Assembly (NCBI RefSeq): GCF_020080835.1
Contig: NC_058162.1
Coordinates: 6,525,323-6,589,322, forward strand
Reading direction: 5' to 3'
DNA length: 64,000 nt
From: Cotesia glomerata
Lineage: Eukaryota > Arthropoda > Insecta > Hymenoptera > Braconidae
The notes below the pieces were generated by a model. The model saw only the letters and a list, made by a program, of their open reading frames with translations. It was not told the DNA's origin and searched no databases. Shown in pieces: positions 1 through 13,965 of the stretch. Within the stretch, counting starts at the first letter, position 1. Each line of letters opens with the position of its first letter. Position numbers and translations under genes: made by a program.

Positions 1-3000
1 GGGAAGTGATCCTGTGGGTGGTCATGCGCCACAAATGTAGTGCGATTACCCCTGAGGATACGATTGCAGCTCTACATCCCATACCAGCTTTACTCTACAC
101 TGTTTTTAGTTGAGTATATTCTGGCTCTTGGTGAATGAACGACCAGTCTGGCCGCGCGCACGTCTTCGACTACTGTCGCTGTCCTCCCTCACTTTTCATA
201 CAATTTTTTCACGTACTTAACATCTTTCAATTATTCTTGTTTCTATTTTTCTTAATTTTTTTGTCAAACTTAACTTGTCAGTTAAAAAGTATTATTATTA
301 CTCTCTAACTTTTATTTTGTGATCATTTTATAGTGGGTTTTTTTCAGGTAGGTTAATATTTTAATTATAATCATTTCTTCTTATTGTTCGTAAAATTGTT
401 ATCAAAACTTCTTTAATTTTCAATTTTATATAAATTTATTTAACTTTTTTTCAATATTTAAATGAATTTTTCTTTTATATGAATTTTTAATATTTTTAAA
501 TTTTAAATTTATTTTTAAAATTTTTCAATTATTAAAATTTTTCAATATTCAAATGAATTTTTCTTTATAAATTTTTATATTTAACTTTTCATTAATAAAT
601 TATTGATAAAATTCTTTTAAAAAGTTTTTTCATTTTTCAATATGAATAATTATTTTTTTAAATAAATTCAAATGATTTCTTCTTCTATAAATTTTTTGTA
701 AACAAATGTTTGTTATATTAAACGATTGATCATCAGTAAATTTTGACATTAATTTAAATTAAGAAAAATTATTATTGCTAATATTATTAATAAGATAATT
801 TACATAAAAGATAAGTATGATAAAAGCTTTGAATTTAAGGGGCAAGTAGGTCGAACATAATAAAAAAATTAATTTCGTTATATCTAAAACTTGTTGAGTT
901 AAAAGTTACAACACTTAGCGAGTGATATGTTAGTAGAAATTGATTCGATAAACTTTAAAACACTATACGGGCTAGTGAAAACGTGATTGTAATAAAAGTA
1001 TAACTAAATTGTTTCTCATTCTCTTTTTATAGCGTCTCCTTCATACATATGTGGCACACATTTCATTCAACAACAAGTTAATTTAACAAATTGTTAATCT
1101 TCAATACCTTTAGATATAGAATATAGTGAAAGTAATTTCTAATTTTTTAGGATCCAATTCGTTCTTAGCTTTCACTATTTCTATTTATTTTTAACTTTAG
1201 ATTTTATATAAATTAGATCTATTTTTATTGCACCGACTTTTCACTAAAAAATAATTTTTTGCAAAGTAAAGTTTGAACATTTAATAAAAATAAACATTAA
1301 AATTAGATTCTGAATCAACATTAATTAATTTTAAATATTTGTTGATTATCCGTAATTTTTAATTAAATTTAATATAATTTTAAGTTCTTAAATAAATAAG
1401 TAAAATATTAATAATTATAATTTTTAAAATTGCAATAAAATGTAGAAAAAAATTATCAAAGAGTGAAGGGAAAAAAGTTGATTAATTTATTTAGGATATA
1501 AAATATTCGACACAGAGCAATTGAAATAGTTAGGTCGATTGCCGGTGTACTTTATGATCGTGACAGTTGTAAGATAACTCCCAAGATTGGGTACTGACTC
1601 ATTATCGCTCTCGTGCATCTGACATCCACCAATTCGTGACTTTGTTTATTTACAAGCTCTTTTCAACACTTTTTGTACTTTTCAATTTGACTCGCCAAAA
1701 GCCAAAGAAAAAAAAACAAACAACAGCAATAATAATGTAAAATATATATATAATATCTGTGCGTGAAAACTGTCGACGGCATATTTTACCGGGGAATAAA
1801 AGAAGTATATAAATACACGGGTTTTATCGCTCGAATAGTTGCGTGATATATATATATAATAATATAATAATGATAATTTTTTTTTCAAACTTGTTAGGTA
1901 TAAATCTCAAGAAGACAATTGCTGATCTGATTTCGATGAACTTAAACTGTCATGACATAATTAAATGTTACATAAATTATAATCTTGTATGCAAAAAAAA
2001 ATAACAATGATAATTTTAAATAAAAAATATTATTTTGAGATTAATTCAAACAGCGATAATTTTTATTAAAAATATTTATACTTGAAAAGAGCACATGTCG
2101 TTTTCTTAACTTTTGACAAGCGAATTACCGTGTCCATGTCTCGCGAATAAATTTCATATTTTTTACAGCGAATCAGACCCACAGGCATTAGTTTAATGTA
2201 ATTTAACAAGTGGATAAGTAGGATCATTTACAACCTTGTCAATGTTTATTATAAATTATAAATTCTCTATTTAACAACAATGCACGCATATTTTGTTAAA
2301 AATATTATTATGTAAATTAAATTATAATAAAATCTATGAAAAAATAAATAAAATACACTAATTTTTCCCATAAAAGTTCGTCGACTGATTACACAATCGC
2401 ACGTAAAGATAAATTAGCATTAAACAGGTATAAAAGATAATTAAAATTTAACTATTGGTATAATGCAGAAAAATATAAAAATTTTATATTATGTATTTAC
2501 GATCAAGAATAAATTAATATTGATTATTATGCAATTTAATATTTCGTGTGTTGATAAATTTTTTACGGCAATGTAATTATTATAATAAAGCAATAAACTT
2601 TCGTTTTTTAAATGTTGAGTTTTCGAGGTAACAAAAAAAAATGTTCGACGGTAAAACTAAAATAAAGTAGAAAAAAAAACATGTTATGGATCTTGAAAAA
2701 ATAATGTATAATTAGAACGAGTATAGCTTAGAAAATATAAAATGTGAAATATGTATATATTTATAAATAATATTATTAATATATACTTATAAATCACATT
2801 TGTCTATAGTTCAAAGGCGTTTACGACGTGTGTTCTTGTTATTCGTTATTTCGCAAATCGGCATGAAGCTAGAAAAGACACCATAGTAAACGAGTACGTA
2901 AATCACTCACGATCTTCATACGATTCGCCTCAAGCTCTCCCGCATTACATACATGTATTTAATCTCCCTTTTTTTACTCGACACGAGTAAGTGTCGTGAC

Positions 3001-3104
3001 TTGTTCACACTCTTTCGTTTTAAATTCAATTGTTACGTAAAATTTTGTTATCATTATTTTATCCAAATTTTATCATTTTTTTTAATTTTTTAGAATGATA
3101 ATAA
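1..3104. other. AT-rich noncoding flank
   Basis: No exon, RNA gene or clear transposon is visible. Open frames are short and made of AT-rich low-complexity codons. Positions 1-200 are more GC-balanced than the rest and could hold an upstream noncoding exon or regulatory DNA, but nothing specific supports this. Confidence 0.6.
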
Positions 3105-3667
3105 TAATAACTAGCAACCTTGCAGTCACTATGTGACTGCAATGAATTATGAACTATAAATAAATAAAATTTTGCTTTATTAAATAATGACTTTTGTTAA
3201 ATTGCACTGTATTTTTTTAACTGTTGACGTTTTAAAGATATAAAAGCTCATCCCGATGTTACACTCATCAAAAGCTTTAATTTGAGGTACCCACATGCAT
3301 TTTTGATATATTTTTCATATATACATATATATAATATATATAAATATATGAAAAAATTGATGTGAGGTACTTAAATGAAAGATCTTGATAGAGTGTAACA
3401 TCAGGATAAGCTAATATCTTTAAAATGTCAATAGTTCACGAGATACAAGGTCATTTCTTAATTATATATCTAGAAATAGAGCATTTTCGAATGCAGCCTA
3501 AATATTTATCATAATAAATTTACTGTCGGTGAGAATAATATGAAACCTTGAAAAGGTACAAATTCAAGTCAAGGCCTTTGCAATGTCACTAAATTTAACT
3601 AAAAAAACCGATTTTATCATATGAATATCTTGACCACAAAATTTTTCTTATTCTCTTAATAATATAG
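3105..3667. repeat. Dispersed repeat with central palindrome, copy 1
   Basis: This stretch closely resembles 23,920-24,655 in order and orientation, including the flanking words CAGTCACTATGTGACTGC and TTTTGCTTTATTAAATAATG. Its core (about 3,239-3,414) is an imperfect palindrome. One arm reads GCTCATCCCGATGTTACACT and the other is its reverse complement, around an AT-rich centre. Similar palindromes lie at 13.05, 13.30, 24.05 and 24.32 kb. No coding capacity is seen. It is probably a fragment of a non-autonomous transposon. Confidence 0.8.
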
Positions 3668-4879
3668 ATAACAAAAATTGAAATTGAAAGAAACACAGAA
3701 GCAATATATATAAGAAGAAATAATTTTATTAAAATATCAATTCAATGTCTTATAAAATGTATTGATTAAGACAAATATTGGTACTTAGTATAAGGTTTTA
3801 TACATATCAAAAAAAAATAAATAAATAAAGACAAAAATTTTTCAATTCAAAAATTTTTCTTTGAGTCAAGTTATTTTTTTTTTTTTTTTTAATTGTATGA
3901 CTGGAATAATTTTATAAGTACTAGAATAATTTTTTCCTATTTTATTGAATATTAAATTTATAGTATTTCGTTGGAAAATTAACATTTATCTATTAAACTG
4001 TATTTGTATTCAAACTATTGTGACATATGAATAGCCGGGTTGCGGTCAACCAGTCAGATCGACAACATTCCGAATTATTAAAACTCTAGAAAATTTTAAA
4101 TTCCGCTACATTCAAAGTTTATAAAATACATTAGCTTAAATAGAATACCAGCCGAAAAACAATTTTGTAAATTATAAAACACCAGGTTATCGAATATAAG
4201 TAAATCTAAATCTTATATTCCTCAAGAGTTAAAATTAATTTGATTTCGAAAAAGGTTCGTTCCGACGTATATTCATCCGAATACTTATCTATCCGAATAA
4301 TGATTCAGCCGAAAATTACTCATCCAAAAAATTGGAAATTTTTCTTAGATGGTCCACCTTTACAAGCATGAAATTTGAGTGTTTTATATACATGCTTGTA
4401 AATTAAAATAAAATTAATTTTAAAAAATTGATTAATTTTTAAATTGATTAAAATAATTAATTTTAAAAAATTTCTAATCTAATTATAAAATTATTTACAT
4501 TTTTCGGCTAAATGAGTGTTCGTCTGTTCATTCATTTTGGCGTACAAATTTTCGTTGTTATGTTTTTTTCTCTAACGTTTTATGTTTATGTTTTTTTCTC
4601 TAATTTTCGTTGTTATGTTTCTCTCTCTAACAAATAAAGAGATGTTATTTTTAATTAATAATTAATTATCTATGCGGTTAATTGAAAAATGGCTAAGGAC
4701 TTTTCGTCTCAGAATTATTTTTTTCATCAGATGCTACAATGGCGTCCGTGACTTTTGGGACACCCTGTATATATATAAATAAATAAATAAATAAATATAT
4801 ATATACATACATATAAATATATATATACATACATATATATACACATACATATACATACACATACATATTAGTTATTTAT
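3668..4879. other. Noncoding, AT-rich with simple TA/CA repeats
   Basis: No gene is visible. A tandem duplication of a short T-rich phrase lies at 4,552-4,635. The phrase GGGACACCCTGTATA at about 4,757-4,771, followed by TA-rich simple sequence to 4,868, resembles an ending seen on many insect repeats; this is recognition from memory and not proof. Confidence 0.5.
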
Positions 4880-5034
4880 GTACCTTGGGCGAGCCACGCG
4901 CCAATACGGTCGAGGTGATAAATATTTTCAGCTGGGATAGTATAAGCCTGAGGCCCGATAGGGCCGAGGCTTTATGTCCCTGCTGCAAGTAATTATCGCC
5001 GAGACCGTATTTGTGCATGGCTTGCCCATGGTGC
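4880..5034. repeat. GC-richer 155-nt imperfect hairpin
   Basis: The left half (4,880-4,954) pairs with the right half (4,960-5,034) as an imperfect inverted repeat. For example, AATACGGTC at 4,912 faces GACCGTATT at 5,002, and GGGCGAGCC faces GGCTTGCCC. Both strands could form a long stem-loop. It is more GC-rich than its surroundings. A foldback transposon is the simplest reading; a hairpin RNA is possible but unsupported. Confidence 0.7.
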
Positions 5035-5043
5035 TTAAAAAAT

Positions 5044-5372
5044 TTTTCGTCCTATGGCGGACGTATGCGGGTTTTTACGTGCAGGGGATACTCAATTTAT
5101 AATTAAATAGCGTACGACGCCATAACCCTCTAATCCTCTAAATAAAAATACATGAAAGTCTTGAAGTTAGTCAAAGATGCGCTTTTTAATTTAAAATGAC
5201 AATTGAAACGTAAGCTACTCGGCTGTATAGAGATTGGTGACGCTTGCGTGACATTGTCCTCGACTGTATAAAGTTCTATACAGCCCAGTAGATACTGGCG
5301 CGTACGCGTGTTATTTACAAATTGAGTGTCGTCTGCGCGTAAAAACCCCCATACGTCCGCCTAGGACGAAAA
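5044..5372. mobile_element. Foldback element with inner hairpin
   Basis: The terminal arms 5,044-5,099 and 5,318-5,372 are inverted copies of about 55 bp, sharing words such as CGGACGTATG on the left and CATACGTCCG on the right. A second, inner inverted repeat lies at 5,215-5,231 and 5,275-5,291, around GGCTGTATAGA. It starts 9 bp after the preceding hairpin, so the two may be parts of one composite element. No coding sequence is present. Confidence 0.75.
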
Positions 5373-5494
5373 TAAACTTTTGAACCATATGCATTTTCCG
5401 ACTCAGCTCGACGAGTATAGTCGAAAAATAGTAAAATTTTTGAAAAGTTCCATCATGAGGACCAATGCAATAGTTAGATTTCTATGAAATCTAC
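5371..5494. repeat. Dispersed repeat, inverted copy at 11,579-11,703
   Basis: This segment is the reverse complement of 11,579-11,703 with scattered differences. Shared words include AACTTTTGAACCATATGC and GACCAATGCAATAGTTA (read here). A weaker third copy lies near 51,073-51,140. It abuts the foldback element on one side and an open relic on the other. It is probably part of an older transposon. Confidence 0.75.
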
Positions 5495-5667
5495 TAAAAA
5501 AGAATTTATTTATTCACCAGAATAAAACCAGCGTTACTTTTAAAGATGCGGAAATGATTTTATCAAAAATCGACGGGATACCAATGAACATCTCAGTATC
5601 AAGAAACCTCAATGATTTTTCTTGGCAGCAGTTTCGTCCATTATCACAACGAGACCTCCTAATGTGA
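5488..5667 (+). pseudogene. Open 59-codon relic, unrecognised
   Basis: A frame stays open from the codon after a TGA at 5,485 to a TGA at 5,665-5,667. Its stretch VTFKDAEMILSKID and the run to QQFRPLSQRDLLM look more protein-like than the AT-rich translations nearby, and base composition is more balanced. It overlaps the end of a dispersed repeat, so it may be a transposon coding fragment or a dead exon. I do not recognise the family. Confidence 0.3.
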
Positions 5668-6698
5668 CTTAACTTCAGTACAACTCGATAATACCATTAG
5701 TAATTCCGTAAGTCTAAAATCACATTATATTGTATTATATACTTCCTTACTTCTTTACTTCCTACCCTAATATAGTTACATTACCCATTCACTATTACAC
5801 AAACACAATTTTATAATACCTTAAAAAAAAAAGAATTAAATTTTTATTTTTTAGATTTTGATTCAAACAAATAAATTCATAAAATACTTAAAAAACTTTA
5901 CAATCATATTTTTTTTTAATTTTTAAAATAAATTATTTATTACATAAAAAACAATATTGTCATAATTTCAGTATTTTAAAAAAGCAAATAAAATTTTTAA
6001 ATCTGTACAAATAATCAACAAAATTTTCTTCTTTAGTCCCCAATAAATTAACATTAAAAAAAAATAAACAAATCATAATTTTAAATGAATACTTCATTAA
6101 TACAGAGATTAATTATAAAAACAATATTACTCAATTATGACAACAGAGAACAGTGAAACGATTAATCGAATAAACATGATTCAAAATACAAAAGACTATA
6201 GTATGGTTTATACAAGGAATAAATGATTATATCATCGCCGCATCTAGGACAACAGGATTAAAAATATGTTTACGATTACGAAAAAAAAAAAACAAACTTT
6301 ACGAATTAGTTAGTCACAGAACTTCCGCGTCTATTCACTAACATGACTAATTCATTTTATGCCGACGTAGACGATCGGTTTGTCATTATTAATACAATAT
6401 TACATATTACTTATAACACGTTAGATATTTTGTTAAGATGTTTAGTTAAGATCTCCAGAGTCTCTTCTATTCTTTCTACGCGCTAGACCAAGGTTTGGTT
6501 GTACTACTTCAATGTACCAAGTATAGTACCATTACATCGATTTAAATCTCAATCTTTCATTGTCAATTCACTTCGATAATTTGTCATGTATATCGATAGT
6601 AATCTCAGAGCCGATGTTGATGTCGCAATCCCTGTTTTATTTTATTTCTTCTTTTTTATTTAAATTTAAATTTAAAACAAAGTAAATTATGTTTGCAG
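5668..6698. other. Noncoding upstream of Gyc32E exon 1
   Basis: AT-rich sequence without recognisable exons. It ends in a plausible 3' splice site (TTTGCAG, 6,692-6,698) just before the first coding exon, so at least part is probably an intron separating an unseen 5' noncoding exon. No promoter element stands out. Confidence 0.5.
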
Positions 6699-6709
6699 AT
6701 CAGAGTGGC

Positions 6710-6898
6710 ATGCGACTAGTAAACGTGGAACGGGCGTGTCTCTTGCTGACAACGATTCACGTTTTGGTCAACGAGATTGTCGACGCGAAGACCTTCACCC
6801 TAGGCTACATCACCGGTTCCAAGAGACGGCCCGACGATTTCGAGTACCAGAGACCTGGTACTCGTATCTCTGGAGCTATCACTCTCGCTGTTCAAGAG
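6710..6898 (+). CDS. Gyc32E: Gyc32E exon 1: signal peptide and start of ligand domain
   Basis: I chose ATG 6,710 because it gives a short basic/polar start followed by a hydrophobic run (ACLLLTTIHVLV), a good signal peptide ending near residue 26. An ATG at 6,689 lies in the same frame, but before a TTTGCAG splice acceptor, so it is probably intronic; a TAA precedes it at 6,683. Sixty-three codons end at GAG before GTATCG, phase 0. The following mature start FTLGYITGS is typical for this subfamily. Confidence 0.8.
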
Positions 6899-9800
6899 GT
6901 ATCGCTTATTATTATTATTTATTATCAATATTAATTAATAATTTTTGATAAATGATTGATGGTTAATTTCGGAGATAATTCAAGGACTTGAAAACGTTCG
7001 TTAAAATTAATTTTTTATTTTATTTCAAATAAAGCAATAGTGAGTGGTGTTAATGACGCGTGAACCACGATTTTAATTTTTGGACGTGCATTTTACAGCA
7101 GCCGGAATTATTTCCCATAGCTTTCACCGCTTGATCTTGCTCTTGGTCTTGGAAGAAAAAAATCTTGGCTCGATCGTTAAGTGTTTTATGTTTTCAACAA
7201 CTTTTTTTTATCCCCGTAATTCTTTCTTCTTTAGGAGTATTTTATTATGCCTTTGGCTGTAAAAAATAGACTTGTTTCAGTCAATTAATAATCACTTTGC
7301 TTCTTATAAATAGTTAAAGACCAGTGGATAAATTGATAGGAAAATTTTTAAGAAGTAATTTTGTTAATATCAAACTTGTAAAAATTTTTTCCTAATAAAA
7401 TTTTTTTGTATACTTTTCAAGTAATTTAAACTTTTGAAAAACTTGATAAAATTGTAATTAAAATTAATTTTGGTAATTATTTACAAGTGGGGTCCACCAT
7501 TTTTATTTTTTTAAACGAAATTTTAATTTGATTTTATTGATATATTTTTTTTGAAAAATACATAAAAAAATGAACAATAAAAAAAAAGTTGATTATCACA
7601 ATTTTAACAAATTTAAAAAAAAATTTATAAATTTTTTAGAAAATTGTGATGTTCAACTTATTTTTTTTTAATTGTTCGTTTTTTTTATGTATTTAAAAAA
7701 AATGTATAAAAAACATCAAAAAAAGATCAAATATAAATTTTATCCAAAAACACGAGAGCCAAAATTTTTTCCAACTTTTGAAGGCAAAAAAGTTGTCGAA
7801 ATCTTTTTTTTTTCCTATCACGATATTTTTAATCATAAGTGCTCCGTAAAAACAAACCGAATAAAAAAAAATGTTAATTTTTCACCAAGATATGGCCAAA
7901 AATAGGGTGTACCCACTTGTAAATAATTACCTTAATTTTTTTTAATGAAATTGTATTCAAAAAATAATTTTTACTTGCATCAAGAGTTAGAAATGTAGTT
8001 CAGCAAGTTTAATGAATAAATTTTATTAATATCAAACTTTGATTCATTTGTTTTTTTGAGATCAAAAAAAATTTTTTTTTCAGATATTTTAAACCTTTAT
8101 AAAAATATTTATGAAGAAATTGAAATTATTTTAGTTGAAATGAAATTTTATTAAAAAAAAAACCTAAAAGTGTTTATAAAGTCAAAAATTTAATATAAAA
8201 TAAAATTTTTTATTATTTACATTAAAATTGATTGAATAATTAGTATATTGTAAAATTTAAACACACTTTAAATCATTTAGTTGTAATTTGAATCATTGAA
8301 CTAATTTGTTAATAAAAATTGTAACGAAAATTTTCCGCTTACATCCTGAAAAAAATAAGATCAATTTTTCACCTTGGCGGTTTGACTAAAAAATGTTATT
8401 GTTGTTATGTACTACGTTTAAAGATACCGTATTGTACAATATGAAAAATTCTAATTTAAATAAAACTATTGGACAATTCAAAATACTGTAGAACTATAGA
8501 AACATAAAAAATACTTATCTTCTTACTGAACGTCAAAGTGGTATCCTTGCAATTTTTTAAGGTCAACGCTGGTGAACTAGGCAAACGCGGACATAAATTG
8601 GAGTTCCTGGTCGCTGAAACTTATGGAGAAGAAGAAACGAGTATTTTCATGACCGCTGAACTTTGGACTAAAAATATTAGCGCTTATATTGGTCCTCAGG
8701 AGACTTGTATTCATGAAGGAAGAATGGCGGCTGCTTTCAACCTTCCAATGATCTCATATGTAAGTTTATCTACTTGTTATTATTGTTACTATGATTGTTA
8801 TAACGATATTCTACACTCAGCACTTTATATATTTTTTCCAAGAATTATTGCATGGTAAATCAGACTTAGAAAACTTCTAGACATTTTACATGAATTGGAC
8901 TTTTATTAAATTATATTTTTATTTAATTTACCGATGAAGCTATATTTCCCGTTTTCAATACGACAAATGCACTAAAACAATTCATGTGAAAATCGCAAAG
9001 TTACTCGGGTAAAATATATAAACTTTTGTATATAAATTGAATAAAAATGTACGTTTGATTGAATCTTATTGATCGTAAAAAAAAGGACGTAGGACATAAA
9101 ACTGTTTGGGATTCAGTAAAAATGTTTACGGATTGGGCTATTATTTATAAGTGAGAACCAGTAGAGAATATTTTATTTTTATTTTTATTGTTATTAACTC
9201 TTTTCCGTCTTGAAACAAGGCGCAGTAAGTTGCATTAATTATAGAGTTGCGATAAGCTCTAAGTTATTAGTTAACTGGTCAAAAGGAAGGAAGAAGAATA
9301 AGATTACGCTATTGTTATTTTAAATTAAATATGAAAACATTAATTGAGAATTACCATCTTATTATATCATACTTTATTTTTTTCAAATTATTTCATCTTA
9401 TACGGTAAAGAAAATTTGTAGAAATAAATTTATTAATTAGTTTTAAACATTTTAGTTTAATTGACAAAAAATTTCTAAAATGTCAAATTTTTATTAATTT
9501 TTCTGGTCAAAAAATTGATATTTTTTAAAAATTTTTTTAAAATTATTCTAATCTTAATAAAGTATAAAAAAAATATGTGATTGCTTAGCAAAAAATTATA
9601 AAAATTATTTTTATGGATTGAAATATTCTTGGCCGTAAAATTAAACAATAATAAATTTTTTAAAATAAAATTTTACATCATAGTTGAATGATTGCTTTCA
9701 CTTAATTAATCAAAAGTAAATATTAAAATCAGCTCATCAATAGACTAAATGTAATGGAAAGTAAAGTGAAAAATAAGTTCTCGAATCCCAGGTGATAAAT

Positions 9801-12044
9801 TACCTGGCTTATGTAATAGAATGAGAATAGAAGACAAGATGAGTTAAATGAACCTTCTTAAATTTACAATAAATCAAGCTTAAATATAAAAGTTTGATAT
9901 TGAAATATACTAATAATATAATAAATTTTTTTCAGTTTTGCACACATCAGGAAACATCAAACAAGATTGAATTTCCAACATTCGCTAGGACTCGCCCGCC
10001 AGACACCCAAATATCAAAATCCGTCGTTTCAGTATTACTAGCGTTTAACTGGACAAAAGTAAGTTCATTCATAAAAGTTTTATGATTTACTTTTAAAAGT
10101 ATCTTTTCTAATAGTTCTAATAAATTTTTATCACTAGGTCACATTTATGTACATGAACTCAAGTTTATTTGAGTTCAATAACAAAATGTCAAGCGTAGCG
10201 ATGACGATTCTCGATTCATTTGAGTCGTCTGGAATCTCTGTAAATTATCTCCGCTGCTGGAAGGAGCCGTATCACGTCACTCACATGAACAATCCGTTCC
10301 ATGAGCTCGTTGCGAGTACTTATCGTGAAACGCGAAGTAAGTAAGGCCATGAAAACACATTTTTTATTTTACTATTTATGTACTTGATTCTATTCTGTTT
10401 TCATTTGTTTATTTATTTATTATACTATAAAAATAAGTTATTGTTTAGTCAATTAGATAGATTACACAGTTGATAATGTTTGTAAGTTAAAACAATTCGA
10501 TTTTTTTTCAGCCTCAATTGACAGTTTTTAACTTAAGATTTATTACGATTAGTGCTTACTGCAATTTTCTATACGCTCAGAATTTAAATTCCAATAGGCT
10601 TATAAGCTAAATTCAATATAATTTCTTCATCGAATTAGTAAAATACTTTTTTTTTTAATAAACCAATGTAAATTACTTAAAATCTTTGTTCTTTTTAAGG
10701 TAGTTCACTCACGACATATAGTTTGTACTATTTATTTCCTTTTCACTCGCTAGTGCTGCTTTTCTCACAGACTATCTCTTATTCGCTTTTACTAATGATT
10801 ATTTTTGTTTAACTATCCAGTTTATTGATAATTTATAAAAAATTACACGGTCAAGATTTTAAAAATTTTTTTGGGTTATTTTAAGTATATTATTCTAACA
10901 GATATCAGTTTTTTGAAACGATCGTAAGATCCTTTCAATGAAATAATCATAAGTATTTGTGATTTTCTCACTCTCCATTTATACTGCCTGTGCTAAAATG
11001 TTATTTTTAATTACAATTATCTCATTTCTGCAGTAATTAATCGCTACAGAAACTATACTTGAAAATGGCGCTCTCTAAGTTAAAGAAGCGAGAATTTTTT
11101 GAAACCAACATTTGAAAATATTTAAAAAAATGAAGTATATTTATTTTTCTAATATTTATATCATTAATGCGCTAAAATATTGCGTAAAAAAGCATGTCAT
11201 TAAATTTAAAGTTTGTTTTTAGTACATGGAAAAAATAAAACTCGAAAAATTACAGTATATAATGCAACGTGGCGCTTCGTGATGAAAACTGGAAAAATTG
11301 CAGTTTCAGATTGTAATTATTACAGATTCTATAAGAATTACATTGTAGAATGTAATATTTACATTGAAAGCTCTGAAAATTAAATTCAAAAATTGAATTT
11401 AGAAAAATGTTATTTCAAACAATATGATCAGGATCACGGGTAATTGGAAAATATGTTTAAATCAATTTAAATAATCATTGATTTGTTATTTCAAACTGTA
11501 ATTTTTTTAGTTTTGATTACGAAGGGACCGATTTTACATTTTATACTGCAATTATTGTTGTTATGTTTTTTCCGTGTAGATTTCATAGAAATATAACTAT
11601 TGCATTGGTCTTCATGACGGAACTTTTTAAAAATTTTGCTATTTTTCGACTCAGCTCATCAATCAGATTCAGAAAAAGCATATGGTTCAAAAGTTTATTT
11701 ATGTATTTATTTATGCATATACACTGTAAAAAATTTGAGGAGTGAATGAAGAGTGAATGATTTTTAATTGATTCACTCCCAACGGGAGTGATACTTACTC
11801 CGAGAAGGAGTTAATTTTTATTAATAATAAAATTCACTCCGCATTCACTCCCAAAATAAATGAATTTAGAAATAAATAAATTTTTGTAAAGAATATTTTC
11901 TTATAAACCCTTTTTATATTTAATTATTAAAAATTTAATTTATTATTTTTAATAATATTTCATTTTAATTATTATTATAATGTTTTTATTTATTTTTTTT
12001 TATAAATTAATTATAATTAAAAATTGTCAAAAAAAAATATGTAG

Positions 12045-12089
<45 letters not shown>

Positions 12090-13388
12090 GATATATACAT
12101 ATATATATACTAGCGGACCCACCAGACGTTGTCATGTACACACGTCTTAAATTTAGAAATTTTAGGAATGAGCTTGTTATAGTTAAAACATCATTAGTTA
12201 ACAATATGCAATGGGCATTCTTTAATAATTAACATACCGAACAAAAACAGTTTCACTGTAAAAAAAATCACGCCAAGTCCACGTTCATAAGACTATTAAA
12301 AATCAAAGTAACCGATATGGTTGTATATGATTTTCGGAAGCTAAAAAAAATTTTGTTGTAAATTTAAAAATTAAAAGAAACAATTTTGGAACGTATTTAG
12401 TGGTGCAGTTTACGAAAAATTTCACTTTTTTATGAAATTCGTAAAATCTATGTACTAGGACTTTTAAAAAAAATTAAAGTACACAATGACGCACACCAAG
12501 TACGTTCCAAAATTGTTTCTTTTAATTTTTAAATTTACAACAAAATTTTTTTCAATTTCCGAAAATCATATACAACCATATCGGGTTACTTGGATTTTTA
12601 AATTTTTTATTTTATATCTTTTTGTAAGGAAATAAAATTTTTTTTTCTTAATAGTCTTATGAACGTGGACTTGGCGTGATTTTTTTACAGTGAAACTGTT
12701 TTTGTTCGGATTCCAGTATTTTTTGTAATTATAATAAAAATTGACAATTTTAATTTAATACATTTCCGGTGGCAAACTATCCCCTTTAAGCTATAGTTTG
12801 TGCTGATTATTTTTAATAATTTTAAATAGAAATTATAAAGATAATCGATAATAATCAAGTAATACGCGTAATAAAAAGCATGAACTACTATTATAAAATA
12901 TCATATAAAAAAAAAAATCAAAATAAATTTGAAAAAAAATTTGTAACCTCAAAAAACCGTTCTGCTTAAGGTATATACATACTCGGTAGTCTGGCTTGAG
13001 AACGGAACTTGGCGCCAGACTCTATCGAGTCTGTTGATTTCCGTAAATATAAGCCCATTCTGATTTTATACTCATCAAGAGCTTTCATTTGAGTACCCAC
13101 ATGCATTTTTGATATATTTTATATATTTAGATATTTCACAAATACCATATATATATAAAATATATAAAAAATGTTATGTGGGTACTCAAATGAAAGAACT
13201 CGATGAGTGTAACATCGGGATGAGCTTATATCTTTCAAAACTTCAATAATTAAGAAATGACATTGTATCTTGTCAACTAATGATATTTTTAAAAATATAA
13301 GCTCATCCCGATGTTACACTCATCAAGACCTTTCATTTAAGTACACACATCAATTTTTGACATATTTTATATATTTATATATATTATA

Positions 13389-13425
<37 letters not shown>

Positions 13426-13911
13426 TATATATATATAGCATATATATATATATATATATGAAAAATATATCAAAAATGCATGTGGGTACTCAAATGAAAG
13501 CTCTTGATGAGTGTAACATCGGAATGAGCTTATATCGTTAAAAACATCATTAGTTAACAAAATACATTATAATTCGTTAATTATTAACATTTTCATAAAT
13601 ATAAGTCCATTATGATTCTATTCTCATCGAGACCTTTCATTTGAGTACCCACATGAATTTTTTCATACATCTTATATATATGATATTTATAAAATATATG
13701 AAAAGTGCATGTGGGTAGTCAAGGTCAACAACAATTTATAAATATGAAATCTATCAAATAAATATTTTCTCGTGGACTGAATTGTGAATCTAAACCATTC
13801 TGGAATCCACTGGAAGACACAAAAAATTTCATTAAAATCGGTCTAGCCGTTTAGGAGGAGTTCAGTGACAAACACACGCACAGAAGAAATATATATATAT
13901 ATATATATATA

Positions 13912-13965
<54 letters not shown>

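Noticed and set aside
6689..6709. ATG 6,689 as the Gyc32E start
   Set aside because: It precedes a good splice acceptor (TTTGCAG at 6,698) and adds seven residues before the methionine that gives a normal signal peptide.
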